DNA from: an uncultured Porphyromonadaceae bacterium
Lineage (GTDB): Bacteria; Bacteroidota; Bacteroidia; Bacteroidales; Muribaculaceae
DNA: 12,763 bases
Reading direction: 5' to 3'
NCBI GenBank assembly: GCA_947177595.1
Contig: CAMWUZ010000027.1
Span: 1 to 12,763, forward strand
Part shown: positions 8,201-12,763 of the stretch, in pieces
Layout: the number at the start of each line of letters is the position of its first letter
Numbering within the stretch: position 1 is the first letter of the stretch
Program-made: the position numbers and the translations under genes
Notes under the pieces: model-generated
Databases searched by the model: none
What the model saw: the letters and a program-made list of their open reading frames with translations, nothing else
What the model was told of the DNA's origin: nothing

Positions 8201-8439
8201 ATAACCTTTTCTACAAAGTAAGGGGTGACAGGCAGGAAATAAATCTTGTCGGCAAAACCGTCAGAGGTCTGCACCGTGGCGATATTGGGATTGATGAGAA
8301 CGGTAGAGATACCTTCCTCTTTCATTGCCTTGAGTGCCTGAGAACCGGAGTAGTCAAACTCTCCCGCCTCACCGATTTTGAGAGCTCCGCTGCCAAGAAG
8401 CAGCACTTTTTTTATTTCGCTATTAACATTTGTAGCCAT
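5203..8439 (-). CDS. carB: Carbamoyl phosphate synthetase large subunit
   Basis: A full-length 1078-residue subunit (E. coli CarB is 1073) that uses ammonia from CarA, bicarbonate and two ATP to make carbamoyl phosphate for pyrimidine and arginine synthesis. The first ATP-grasp half (about 1-400) carries GEFDYSGSQA (26-35), GGQTALNC (93-100), GGLGSG (177-182) and ARLSRSSALASKATGYP (301-317). An oligomerisation domain covers about 400-560. The second half (about 560-940) has GGQIPNNLA (648-656), RPSYVLSGAAM (720-730) and ECNLRASRSFPFVSK (846-860). The allosteric MGS-like domain runs from about 943 to the end. Several motifs read as eukaryotic CPS1/CAD rather than E. coli: GGLGSG instead of GGSGGG, and NLRASRSFPF instead of the E. 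coli PRAARTVPF. The gene starts 20 bases after carA and overlaps prmC by 16. Confidence 0.98.
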   Translation of the reverse strand: MATNVNSEIKKVLLLGSGALKIGEAGEFDYSGSQALKAMKEEGISTVLINPNIATVQTSDGFADKIYFLPVTPYFVEKVIAREKPDGILLAFGGQTALNCGVELYRSGVLEKYGVKVLGTPVQAIMDTEDRELFVKKLDEIDIKTIKSEAVSSVPDALEAANRLGFPVIVRAAYALGGLGSGFCDNEQELIALTEKALSFSPQVLVEKSLKGWKEVEYEVVRDRFDNCITVCNMENFDPLGIHTGESIVVAPSQTLTNEDYHYLRKLAIKIIRHIGIVGECNVQYAFDPQSMDYRVIEVNARLSRSSALASKATGYPLAFVAAKLGLGYGLFDLKNSVTKETSAFFEPALDYIVCKIPRWDLGKFHGVRREIGSSMKSVGEVMAIGRTFEEVIQKGLRMIGQGMHGFTGNKEIAVEDIDKALAEPTDKRIFVIASALEKGYSVDKIHELTKIDRWFLYRLQNIVTTSHLLQDFNSLEDLPADLLRLAKEQGFSDFQVARSIFKSEMKNNAEKYNLKVREYRKGLGIVPVVKQIDTLAAEYPAQTNYLYLTYNGSENDITYLHDHRSIVVLGSGAYRIGSSVEFDWCSVNALLTVKKEGWRSVMINYNPETVSTDYDMCDRLYFDELTFERVMDILDMETPHGVILSVGGQIPNNLATRLDERGVNILGTTAKSIDNAEDRNKFSAMLDRLGIDQPRWRELTSFEDINKFIDEVGFPVLVRPSYVLSGAAMNVCSNPDELERFLRLAANVSKQHPVVVSEFIQNAKEIEMDAVAQNGEIKVYAISEHIEYAGVHSGDATIQFPPQKLYVETMRRIKKVSSQIAKALNISGPFNIQFLAKNNDIKVIECNLRASRSFPFVSKVLKINFIDIATKVMLGIPVEKPHKNAFDLDYVGIKASQFSFSRLQGADPVLGVDMSSTGEVGCIGVDTSEALLKAMMSVGLRIPKKGILLSTGSAKQKADMLDAAHQLHNKGYRIYATTGTHQFLNDNGIPAVKVYWPSQADMQPQALQMLHDKEIDLVVNVPKNLTPTELGNGHKIRRAAIDLNIPLLTNARLASAFINAFCTLPLDDIEIKPWDEY

Positions 8440-8459
8440 ATCTTGAATTGTGAGGTAGG

Positions 8460-9530
8460 TTAGAGTAATTTAATAAAATCGTCAAAAATAAATTCGGTAT
8501 CCTTGGGACCGCTGCTTGCCTCGGGATGGAACTGAGCGGAGAAATAGGGCTTGGTTTTGTGGCGGATACCCTCGTTTGTGCCATCATTCATGTTCACAAA
8601 CATAGGCTCCCACTCCTGCGGCAGAGTGGTGGAATCCACCGCATAGCCATGATTCTGGGAGGTAACGAAGCAATTGTCGGTACCTACTTTTCTCACCGGT
8701 TGGTTGTGGCTTCTGTGACCGTATTTGAGCTTGTAGGTCTTAGCTCCAGCCGCCTTGCTGAGAAGCTGATTGCCCATGCATATTCCGCAGATTGGCTTTC
8801 CGGTTGTCATAGCCTTGCGGATATTCTCTACCGTTTTTTCAGCCATATCTGGATTGCCGGGACCGTTTGAGATAAAGAGACCGTCGTAGGGAATTGTATT
8901 GAAGTCATAATCCCAGGGTACAAGCACCACTTTGACTCCACGGCGAACCAGACAGCGGATAATATTATGCTTCACACCACAATCTACAAGCACGACAGTC
9001 TTGTCACCACTGCCAAATTCATGCACCTTGTCGGTACTCACCTTTGCTACAAGATTCTCCTTATTGGGGTCATAAAACTCAACATCATCGCATCCCTCAA
9101 CAATAATCTTACCGAGCATGGATCCTTTTTCGCGAAGATGCTTGGTGAGCGCGCGGGTATCTATACCGTAAATGCCTGGGATTTTCTCTTCCTGAAGCCA
9201 CTGGGCGAGAGAGCGGTCAGCCTGCCAGTGCGAGTGGTCAAAACTATAATCCTGAGCAATGATAGCGCGGGCGTGGATATGGTCGCTCTCGTAGTATTCG
9301 CTCACATCATCTTTTTCTCTTTTCGGGGGAACGCCGTAATTACCTAAAAGCGGGTATGTCGTAACTAGAATCTGCCCTTCGTATGAGGGATCGGTAAGGC
9401 TTTCAGGATAACCGGTCATAGCGGTATTGAATACTACCTCACCGGCTGTTGAGGCTTCATAGCCAAACGATTTACCTTCAAATCGGGTGCCATCTTCAAG
9501 AATGAGGGTGGCGCGTTTTGTATTTTGCAT
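8460..9530 (-). CDS. carA: Carbamoyl phosphate synthetase small (glutaminase) subunit
   Basis: A 356-residue glutamine amidotransferase subunit that hydrolyses glutamine and channels ammonia to CarB. The N-terminal CPSase_sm_chain domain (about 1-140) includes LEDGTRFEGKSFG and FNTAMTGYPESLTDPSY. The class I amidotransferase domain (about 175-356) has the nucleophile Cys251 in ICGICMGNQLL and the catalytic pair His335 and Glu337 in QFHPEAS. The residue two after Cys is Met and the usual GHQ is GNQ; the catalytic triad itself is intact. The C-terminal wording (HNQPV, TSQNHGYAV, NDGTNEGI, QFHPE) closely follows the glutaminase part of eukaryotic CAD. It is the first gene of the leftward operon with carB 20 bases downstream. 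The ATG at 9530 matches the expected N-terminus. Confidence 0.98.
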   Translation of the reverse strand: MQNTKRATLILEDGTRFEGKSFGYEASTAGEVVFNTAMTGYPESLTDPSYEGQILVTTYPLLGNYGVPPKREKDDVSEYYESDHIHARAIIAQDYSFDHSHWQADRSLAQWLQEEKIPGIYGIDTRALTKHLREKGSMLGKIIVEGCDDVEFYDPNKENLVAKVSTDKVHEFGSGDKTVVLVDCGVKHNIIRCLVRRGVKVVLVPWDYDFNTIPYDGLFISNGPGNPDMAEKTVENIRKAMTTGKPICGICMGNQLLSKAAGAKTYKLKYGHRSHNQPVRKVGTDNCFVTSQNHGYAVDSTTLPQEWEPMFVNMNDGTNEGIRHKTKPYFSAQFHPEASSGPKDTEFIFDDFIKLL

Positions 9531-9593
9531 GCGATAGAATTGAGATGATGTTTATCAATGTCGGTCTCCAGGATTTCTATCGTGAAAACCGTG

Positions 9594-9601
9594 CAAAGAT
9601 A
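9594..9601 (-). promoter_or_regulatory. Candidate -7 element of the car operon promoter
   Basis: On the minus strand this reads TATCTTTG, an exact match to the Bacteroides -7 consensus TAnnTTTG. It would place the transcript start near 9587 and give a leader of about 57 bases before the carA ATG. The -33 box is poor: only TTAA-like sequence lies 19-21 bases further upstream. I see no PyrR site, uracil-sensing leader peptide or riboswitch fold in the short leader. Confidence 0.45.
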
Positions 9602-9721
9602 ATTAAAATCCCCGATATAATATTAATCTGCATAAAAATTCCTCTCCGAGTACCCATTCTACCACTCGCAGAAGAGTCCGAGGATTTATATATGCCCAAC
9701 TCTAAACAATCCGGGGTGCTG

Positions 9722-9752
9722 ACGCATTATTAAGTATAGAATAATAACGCAT
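9722..9752 (+). promoter_or_regulatory. Operator-like repeats before the nitroreductase gene
   Basis: An inverted repeat, ATTATT (9726-9731) and AATAAT (9740-9745) with an 8-base spacer, is bracketed by two direct copies of ACGCAT (9722-9727 and 9747-9752). The second copy ends 12 bases before the ATG at 9765. This arrangement suits a repressor or activator site overlapping the promoter of a redox-responsive gene, but no Bacteroides -7 box is evident nearby and the repeats are short and AT-rich. Confidence 0.3.
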
Positions 9753-9764
9753 AAACATATTGTC

Positions 9765-10511
9765 ATGAAAACAGTAAAAGACACTCTGCTGCAGCGCCGC
9801 AGCATTCGCCGCTACGAGCGCGAGCCAATTCCTCAGAAAACAATGGATCTCATATACGAGGCCATAAGAAATACTCCGACAAGCTATAACGGTCAGCAAT
9901 TCTCTGTGATTGACGTGACCGATCAGGAAATGAAAGAGAAGATATATGAGCTGACCTCACAGAAGCAGATCAAGACCTGCAACCATTTTCTCGTTTTCTG
10001 CGCCGATTTCCATAAAATCAAGGTGATAGCCGAAGAGAAAAAAATTGATTTCCCGGAGTTTCAGAAAACGCTTGACGGGGTGATTGTCGGCACTGTAGAT
10101 GCAGCTCTCGCGATGATGAGCGCCGTTGTGGCCGCCGAATCCGCCGGACTCGGCACCTGCTGCATAGGCTATACACGCACTGCTGCTCCTGAGGAAGTAA
10201 GCCGTCTGCTCAACCTGCCGCTGGACACATATATAGTATGCGGACTCGCGCTCGGCATACCACGTGAAATGCCGGATCTCAAACCCAAGCAACCCATGCC
10301 GCTCGTTATTCACTCAAACACATACTCCGAAGAGGGGCTCAAGCAAGCTCTTATAGATTACGACAAGGAGATCGAGCACTACAACGAGACCCGCGCGGGC
10401 TCTAAAACCACCAACGACTGGGCGGAGCATATGGTCAACTACTACCGCATGGCGATGGATTACAATATGCTCGATGCTGTGCGTCGCAGAGGTTTCGACG
10501 TCATCAGCTGA
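9765..10511 (+). CDS. NfsA/FRP-type nitroreductase, FMN-dependent
   Basis: A 248-residue flavoprotein of the nitroreductase family, most like the NADPH-dependent NfsA/flavin reductase P branch, judging from length and the extended C-terminus. The FMN-contacting RRSIRRYERE is at residues 11-20, PTSYNGQQF at 38-46, and the second flavin-binding stretch AESAGLGTCCIGYTR at 124-138 (NfsA has GIG.IGGIR-like wording here). LALGIPREMPDLKPKQPMP (161-179) is the usual segment before the C-terminal extension. Such enzymes reduce nitroaromatics, quinones or flavins by two electrons; in Bacteroidales relatives activate drugs such as metronidazole. The physiological substrate cannot be read from sequence. 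It is monocistronic, divergent from carA and convergent with the GrpB gene. Confidence 0.88.
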   Translation: MKTVKDTLLQRRSIRRYEREPIPQKTMDLIYEAIRNTPTSYNGQQFSVIDVTDQEMKEKIYELTSQKQIKTCNHFLVFCADFHKIKVIAEEKKIDFPEFQKTLDGVIVGTVDAALAMMSAVVAAESAGLGTCCIGYTRTAAPEEVSRLLNLPLDTYIVCGLALGIPREMPDLKPKQPMPLVIHSNTYSEEGLKQALIDYDKEIEHYNETRAGSKTTNDWAEHMVNYYRMAMDYNMLDAVRRRGFDVIS

Positions 10512-10534
10512 CAAAAAACATCTACAATACTTTA

Positions 10535-10559
10535 CCCTTTCATCCCGGTGATGGAAGGG
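10535..10559. terminator. Hairpin between convergent nitroreductase and GrpB genes
   Basis: CCCTTTCATC (10535-10544) pairs with GATGGAAGGG (10550-10559) in a 10-bp stem with one G-T wobble and the loop CCGGT. It lies 23 bases after the nitroreductase stop and 28 bases beyond the GrpB stop, so it could serve both genes. No clean U-tract follows on either strand, which lowers confidence in intrinsic termination. Confidence 0.5.
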
Positions 10560-10587
10560 CAATTCTATTATATCCCGATACCTGTTT

Positions 10588-11139
10588 TCATATCTCCGAT
10601 TTGGCAAGACGCAGGATCCTATCGACAAAGACTGACTTTGCCGCCGTGTAGCCGTCACGATCATATTTATATTCCGGCAGCAGACTCATCTTCAAACTCT
10701 CATATTCACTCGCAGCCTCAGCATAAGATAGGAGATAATCACGAAACTTAATCTCAGAATCATCACCATATCGGTGACAATGGATATGAAACACCTTCTC
10801 CGCATACCCCTCCGGAGTATAACCCTTATTGAAACTCATACGTGTCGGTGATTCATTCATGCATATATAACCATGTGACTCCATGCGACACTTTAAAGCT
10901 GCCATATCCACCTCAGGAGGAATCAACACAAGAATATCCACAATAGGCTTAGCCATAATGCCGGGGATAGCCGTACTGCCTATATGAGTGATTGTCACCC
11001 GTATATCGCCCAGCAATCTCTCCAGGCAATCAATCTCCTCCGCAGCCCACTGCCGCCATACCGGTCGGTGCTCCACCAGCTCTATCGGAAACAACCTCCA
11101 CAGTTCCTCTAGACTCATCTCACACAACTTCCTATCCAT
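10588..11139 (-). CDS. GrpB family protein (UPF0157)
   Basis: A 183-residue protein with clear GrpB/UPF0157 hallmarks of the nucleotidyltransferase superfamily. These are VTITHIGSTAIPGIMAKPIVDILV at about residues 48-71 (the HxGSTAxPG and KPxxDI core, with Asp68 as the likely metal ligand), YAEKVFHIHC at about 112-121, and FRDYLLSYAEAASEYESLK at about 132-150. The family function is unknown; some members are fused to dephospho-CoA kinase, and the fold suggests transfer of a nucleotide to a small molecule or protein. The length is typical. The ATG at 11139 is chosen because a promoter match lies just upstream; Met8 (11118) is possible. It stands alone, convergent with the nitroreductase. Confidence 0.88.
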   Translation of the reverse strand: MDRKLCEMSLEELWRLFPIELVEHRPVWRQWAAEEIDCLERLLGDIRVTITHIGSTAIPGIMAKPIVDILVLIPPEVDMAALKCRMESHGYICMNESPTRMSFNKGYTPEGYAEKVFHIHCHRYGDDSEIKFRDYLLSYAEAASEYESLKMSLLPEYKYDRDGYTAAKSVFVDRILRLAKSEI

Positions 11140-11159
11140 AAGCGCAAAAAAAATCCTCC

Positions 11160-11190
11160 CAAAGTTAATAAAAGTTCACCCCCATACAAC
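11160..11190 (-). promoter_or_regulatory. Promoter of the GrpB gene
   Basis: On the minus strand TAACTTTG (11167-11160) matches the Bacteroides -7 consensus TAnnTTTG. GTTG (11190-11187), 19 bases upstream, matches the -33 TTTG in three of four positions. Transcription would start near 11153, about 14 bases before the ATG. The rest of the gap to the tRNA terminator (11191-11300) holds nothing I recognise. Confidence 0.55.
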
Positions 11191-11300
11191 CATAATTATC
11201 TCAGTTTCATAAATAATAGTATAACTTCAACGATGGAACGGCTACCGGAATCAACCGACTGTATCACCCAATCCATCCTTGAAAATTTATTCGTAATAAT

Positions 11301-11338
11301 AAAAAACAAAAAATCCGGGGATTCACATCTCCGGATTT
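11301..11338 (-). terminator. Intrinsic terminator of tRNA-Asn copy A
   Basis: The arms AAATCCGGGGA (11311-11321) and TCTCCGGATTT (11328-11338) form an 11-bp stem with one G-T wobble and the loop TTCACA. Read leftward, the stem is followed by a run of T (complement of the A-rich 11301-11313). It lies 4 bases after the tRNA 3' end, so it terminates the tRNA transcript. Confidence 0.85.
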
Positions 11339-11384
11339 CTTGCGCTTCAGGATGGGCTTGAACCAACGCCCCCCTGATTAACAG
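11306..11384. repeat. Direct repeat, copy A (terminator plus 3' part of tRNA-Asn)
   Basis: 79 bases are repeated at 12685-12763 in the same orientation with a single mismatch (C at 11369 versus A at 12748). The repeat covers the terminator and the tRNA from its 3' end through the anticodon loop. To the left the similarity stops at 11306; to the right it is cut only because the window ends. Confidence 0.97.
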
Positions 11385-11416
11385 TCAGGTGCTCTAACCA
11401 ACTGAGCTACTGAAGG
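11343..11416 (-). tRNA. tRNA-Asn (anticodon GUU), copy A
   Basis: A 74-base cloverleaf can be folded by hand. D-stem GCTC/GAGC surrounds loop AGTTGGTTA. Anticodon stem CCTGA/TCAGG surrounds loop CTGTTAA with anticodon GTT. The T-arm is GTTGG/CCATC with loop TTCAAGC, and the discriminator is G, as expected for Asn. CCA is not encoded. Two oddities are seen. The first acceptor pair is C-C (11416 opposite 11344), leaving six acceptor pairs (CTTCAG/CTGAAG). The variable loop reads GGGGC, where the partial copy B has GGGTC. A T-T mismatch in the T-stem occurs in both copies. No convincing promoter lies upstream on the minus strand. Confidence 0.93.
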
Positions 11417-11422
11417 GGGAAA

Positions 11423-11452
11423 TGCAACGCCCCTCCGGGCTTTTGCGTTGCA
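11423..11452. repeat. Hairpin upstream of tRNA-Asn copy A
   Basis: TGCAACGC (11423-11430) and GCGTTGCA (11445-11452) form a perfect 8-bp stem. An alternative small stem, GCCC/GGGC (11429-11432 and 11437-11440), competes with it. On the plus strand it is followed by AAATTTTT. It sits between the 5' end of the leftward tRNA and the promoter of the rightward cassette. It could be a transcript-processing element for the tRNA or a terminator insulating the cassette; which one is not clear. Confidence 0.5.
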
Positions 11453-11473
11453 AAATTTTTAGTTTGGATGCAT

Positions 11474-11504
11474 TTTGTAAAAATTAAATCTTTTTTTATA
11501 TTTG
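11474..11504 (+). promoter_or_regulatory. Bacteroides-type promoter of the two-gene cassette
   Basis: The -33 TTTG (11474-11477) and the -7 TATATTTG (11497-11504) match the consensus exactly with a 19-base spacer. Transcription would begin near 11510, about 12 bases before the ATG at 11522. This excludes the upstream in-frame ATG at 11468, which lies before the promoter. Confidence 0.75.
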
Positions 11505-11521
11505 CAATAAAATATGAACAC

Positions 11522-12199
11522 ATGAATAGATTCTTATATTTCTTTTTTTCCCTTCTAAGCTGCTTAAATATTTTGGCTCAGAATGACATCACCAAATTTA
11601 TGGGTATCCCTGTAGATGGCACTGAGAAAGAGATGATTAAAAATCTAAAAGCTAAAGGGTTTAAATATTCACGTGTTGATTCTAAACCATTATTAAAAGG
11701 ACGTTTTAATGGTGTAGATGTGGATATTTTTATTTCAACAGAAAAAGGGAAAGTTGCGAGGATTATTATATGTGATCAAGTTCGATTTAATGAAGGAGAT
11801 ATAAAACTCAGATTTAATGAATTGTGCAAGCAGTTTGAGAATAATGAGAATTATGTAGCTTTAGATAAGTTTGTTATTCCTGAAGAAGAAGACATTTCTT
11901 ACGAAATATTGGTTAATTCAAAACGATTCGAAGCCGTTTACTACCAACTGCCAGAAAAAGATGTATTCAAAGATATTAGTTCAAATATCATTGATGATAT
12001 TACTTATAATATTCAATCCAAATATTCGACTCCATCTGAAGAGATGGAAAAAGAGATAGAAGATACTTATTGTTATAGGATTGCTGAAATGATACGCCAT
12101 AAAGTTGTATGGTTTATGATTTCAGAATCTTATGACAAATATTACATTACAATGTTTTACGATAATGAGTTGAATCGTGCGCACGGAGAAGAATTATAA
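11522..12199 (+). CDS. Secreted protein of unknown function, Bacteroidales type
   Basis: A 225-residue product from the ATG at 11522. The same frame is open back to an ATG at 11468, but that codon lies upstream of the promoter, and starting at 11522 puts a signal peptide at the extreme N-terminus: MNRFLYFFFS then LLSCLNILAQ, with likely cleavage after LAQ (residue 20). LLSC at 11-14 could alternatively be a weak lipobox. The mature protein begins with FMGIPVDGTEKEMIKNLKAK (26-45). I recognise this wording from short exported Bacteroidales hypothetical proteins (…GIPVDG…EM…LK.KGF), but no function is known to me. The remainder is mixed alpha/beta and rich in Lys, Glu, Ile and Asn. Codon choice is strongly A/T-ending, unlike the genes to the left. 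It is joined to the next gene stop-to-start (TAAATG). Confidence 0.75.
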   Translation: MNRFLYFFFSLLSCLNILAQNDITKFMGIPVDGTEKEMIKNLKAKGFKYSRVDSKPLLKGRFNGVDVDIFISTEKGKVARIIICDQVRFNEGDIKLRFNELCKQFENNENYVALDKFVIPEEEDISYEILVNSKRFEAVYYQLPEKDVFKDISSNIIDDITYNIQSKYSTPSEEMEKEIEDTYCYRIAEMIRHKVVWFMISESYDKYYITMFYDNELNRAHGEEL

Positions 12200-12616
12200 A
12201 TGATTTTGCAATTAACTTATATGACAAACCCAACACTCAAAACCCCAATAGACCCTATTCTCTATGATTGGATAGACACTATACCAGTAAACATACAACA
12301 AAGACCTCAATTAATGGATTTCTTAATGAGGATATGTCATCGCATATATAAGGGGATAAACCGCAACTCTAACATTAATCCATTTTATAAGATTATCGAA
12401 TTGCTGAGTCAAGAAAAATTAGAATTTTGGCATCTTCAAACAATTAACGAATATTACAATTTTGATATAATTCATCATCTTACTAATGGTAATATTGGTG
12501 AAAAGTATGTTGGTCACCCTTGCCATAATGAGGAGGAATTACGAATTGCCTTAAGTCAAAAGAATAACATCACTAATAAAAACACTCTTACCAACATCCT
12601 TTCTAATATTGTATAG
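12200..12616 (+). CDS. Small cytosolic protein of unknown function
   Basis: A 138-residue protein that I do not recognise. Its ATG directly follows the TAA of the secreted-protein gene, so it is almost certainly co-transcribed and may depend on terminating ribosomes; an alternative start is Met8 (12221). There is no signal peptide or membrane segment. The middle looks helical (PQLMDFLMRICHRIYKGI at about 36-53, then FYKIIELLSQEKLEFWHL at about 62-79). The C-terminus is rich in Asn, Thr and Ile. Base composition is as AT-rich as its partner. The pairing of an exported protein with a small cytosolic one would fit an effector and its helper, or two unrelated cargo genes; neither is shown. No terminator was found in the 68 bases after it. 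Confidence 0.62.
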   Translation: MILQLTYMTNPTLKTPIDPILYDWIDTIPVNIQQRPQLMDFLMRICHRIYKGINRNSNINPFYKIIELLSQEKLEFWHLQTINEYYNFDIIHHLTNGNIGEKYVGHPCHNEEELRIALSQKNNITNKNTLTNILSNIV

Positions 12617-12689
12617 AAATGGGATAGAATAAATCTAAATTAGTGTTATTGCCACCGATTTAGAGTAAATATAGTAGGTATTTCACAAA

Positions 12690-12717
12690 AAATCCGGGGA
12701 TTCACATCTCCGGATTT
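12690..12717 (-). terminator. Intrinsic terminator of tRNA-Asn copy B
   Basis: The hairpin is identical to that of copy A (AAATCCGGGGA at 12690-12700, TCTCCGGATTT at 12707-12717), with a T-run on the minus strand beyond it. A transcript of copy B would stop here, so copy A cannot simply be read from the promoter of copy B unless termination leaks. Confidence 0.83.
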
Positions 12718-12721
12718 CTTG

Positions 12722-12763
12722 CGCTTCAGGATGGGCTTGAACCAACGACCCCCTGATTAACAG
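12722..12763 (-). tRNA. tRNA-Asn (GUU), copy B, 3' part only
   Basis: The 42 visible bases run from the discriminator G back to the first base of the anticodon loop (CTGTTAA), so the anticodon GTT is included. The acceptor 3' strand, T-arm and variable loop match copy A except for GGGTC in the variable loop. The anticodon 5' stem, D-arm and acceptor 5' strand lie beyond the window, so it cannot be told whether this is an intact gene or a 3' remnant. Confidence 0.85.

Larger units (their letters stand above)
12685..12763. repeat. Direct repeat, copy B, cut by the window edge
   Basis: This is the counterpart of 11306-11384, 78 of 79 bases identical, same orientation, offset by 1379 bases. The window ends within it, so the full extent of the repeat is unknown. 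Confidence 0.97.

Noticed and set aside
11417..12684. A complete integrative element or prophage
   Set aside because: No integrase, replication, mobilisation or phage structural gene is present in the interval, so only a small cassette of unknown origin can be claimed.

Overview
The window looks like a whole short contig from a member of the Bacteroidota, most likely order Bacteroidales (a Muribaculaceae-type gut bacterium is plausible but not proven). The evidence is a fimbrillin-like surface protein, several matches to the Bacteroides promoter pattern (TTTG, about 19 bases, TAnnTTTG), almost no Shine-Dalgarno sequences, and protein families with typical Bacteroidales wording. Most of the window is roughly half G+C by eye. 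The stretch from about 11.45 to 12.68 kb is clearly AT-richer. Bases 1-59 are not biological: they match an Illumina Nextera i7 adapter. The right edge stops inside a tRNA-Asn gene that is repeated 1379 bases earlier, so both edges look like sequencing or assembly boundaries.

Layout. 60-3152 (+): the 3' end of a fimbrillin-like exported protein gene, an AspT/YidE-type two-domain transporter, and a cytidylate-kinase-like protein, with only 12 bases between neighbours. 3197-9530 (-): a compact leftward operon carA-carB-prmC-recX-comF. carA and carB make carbamoyl phosphate, prmC methylates release factors, recX encodes a RecA modulator, and comF a phosphoribosyltransferase-like protein. The last four genes overlap one another by 8-16 bases. 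9765-10511 (+): an NfsA/FRP-type nitroreductase, divergent from carA. 10588-11139 (-): a GrpB/UPF0157 protein. 11343-11416 (-): tRNA-Asn(GUU) with an intrinsic terminator. 11522-12616 (+): a two-gene AT-rich cassette (a secreted protein and a small cytosolic protein, both of unknown function) with a clear Bacteroides promoter. 12685-12763 (-): a second copy of the terminator and the 3' half of tRNA-Asn, cut by the window edge.

How it works together. The leftward block couples de novo pyrimidine/arginine precursor synthesis with translation-termination and DNA-repair housekeeping genes. Its carbamoyl phosphate synthetase is notable: both subunits read more like the eukaryotic CAD/CPS1 enzymes than the E. 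coli enzyme, including several residues of the CPS1 N-acetylglutamate site. No CRISPR array, integrase, transposase or toxin-antitoxin pair can be recognised. The best candidate for something undescribed is the two-gene secreted/cytosolic cassette between the two tRNA-Asn copies.
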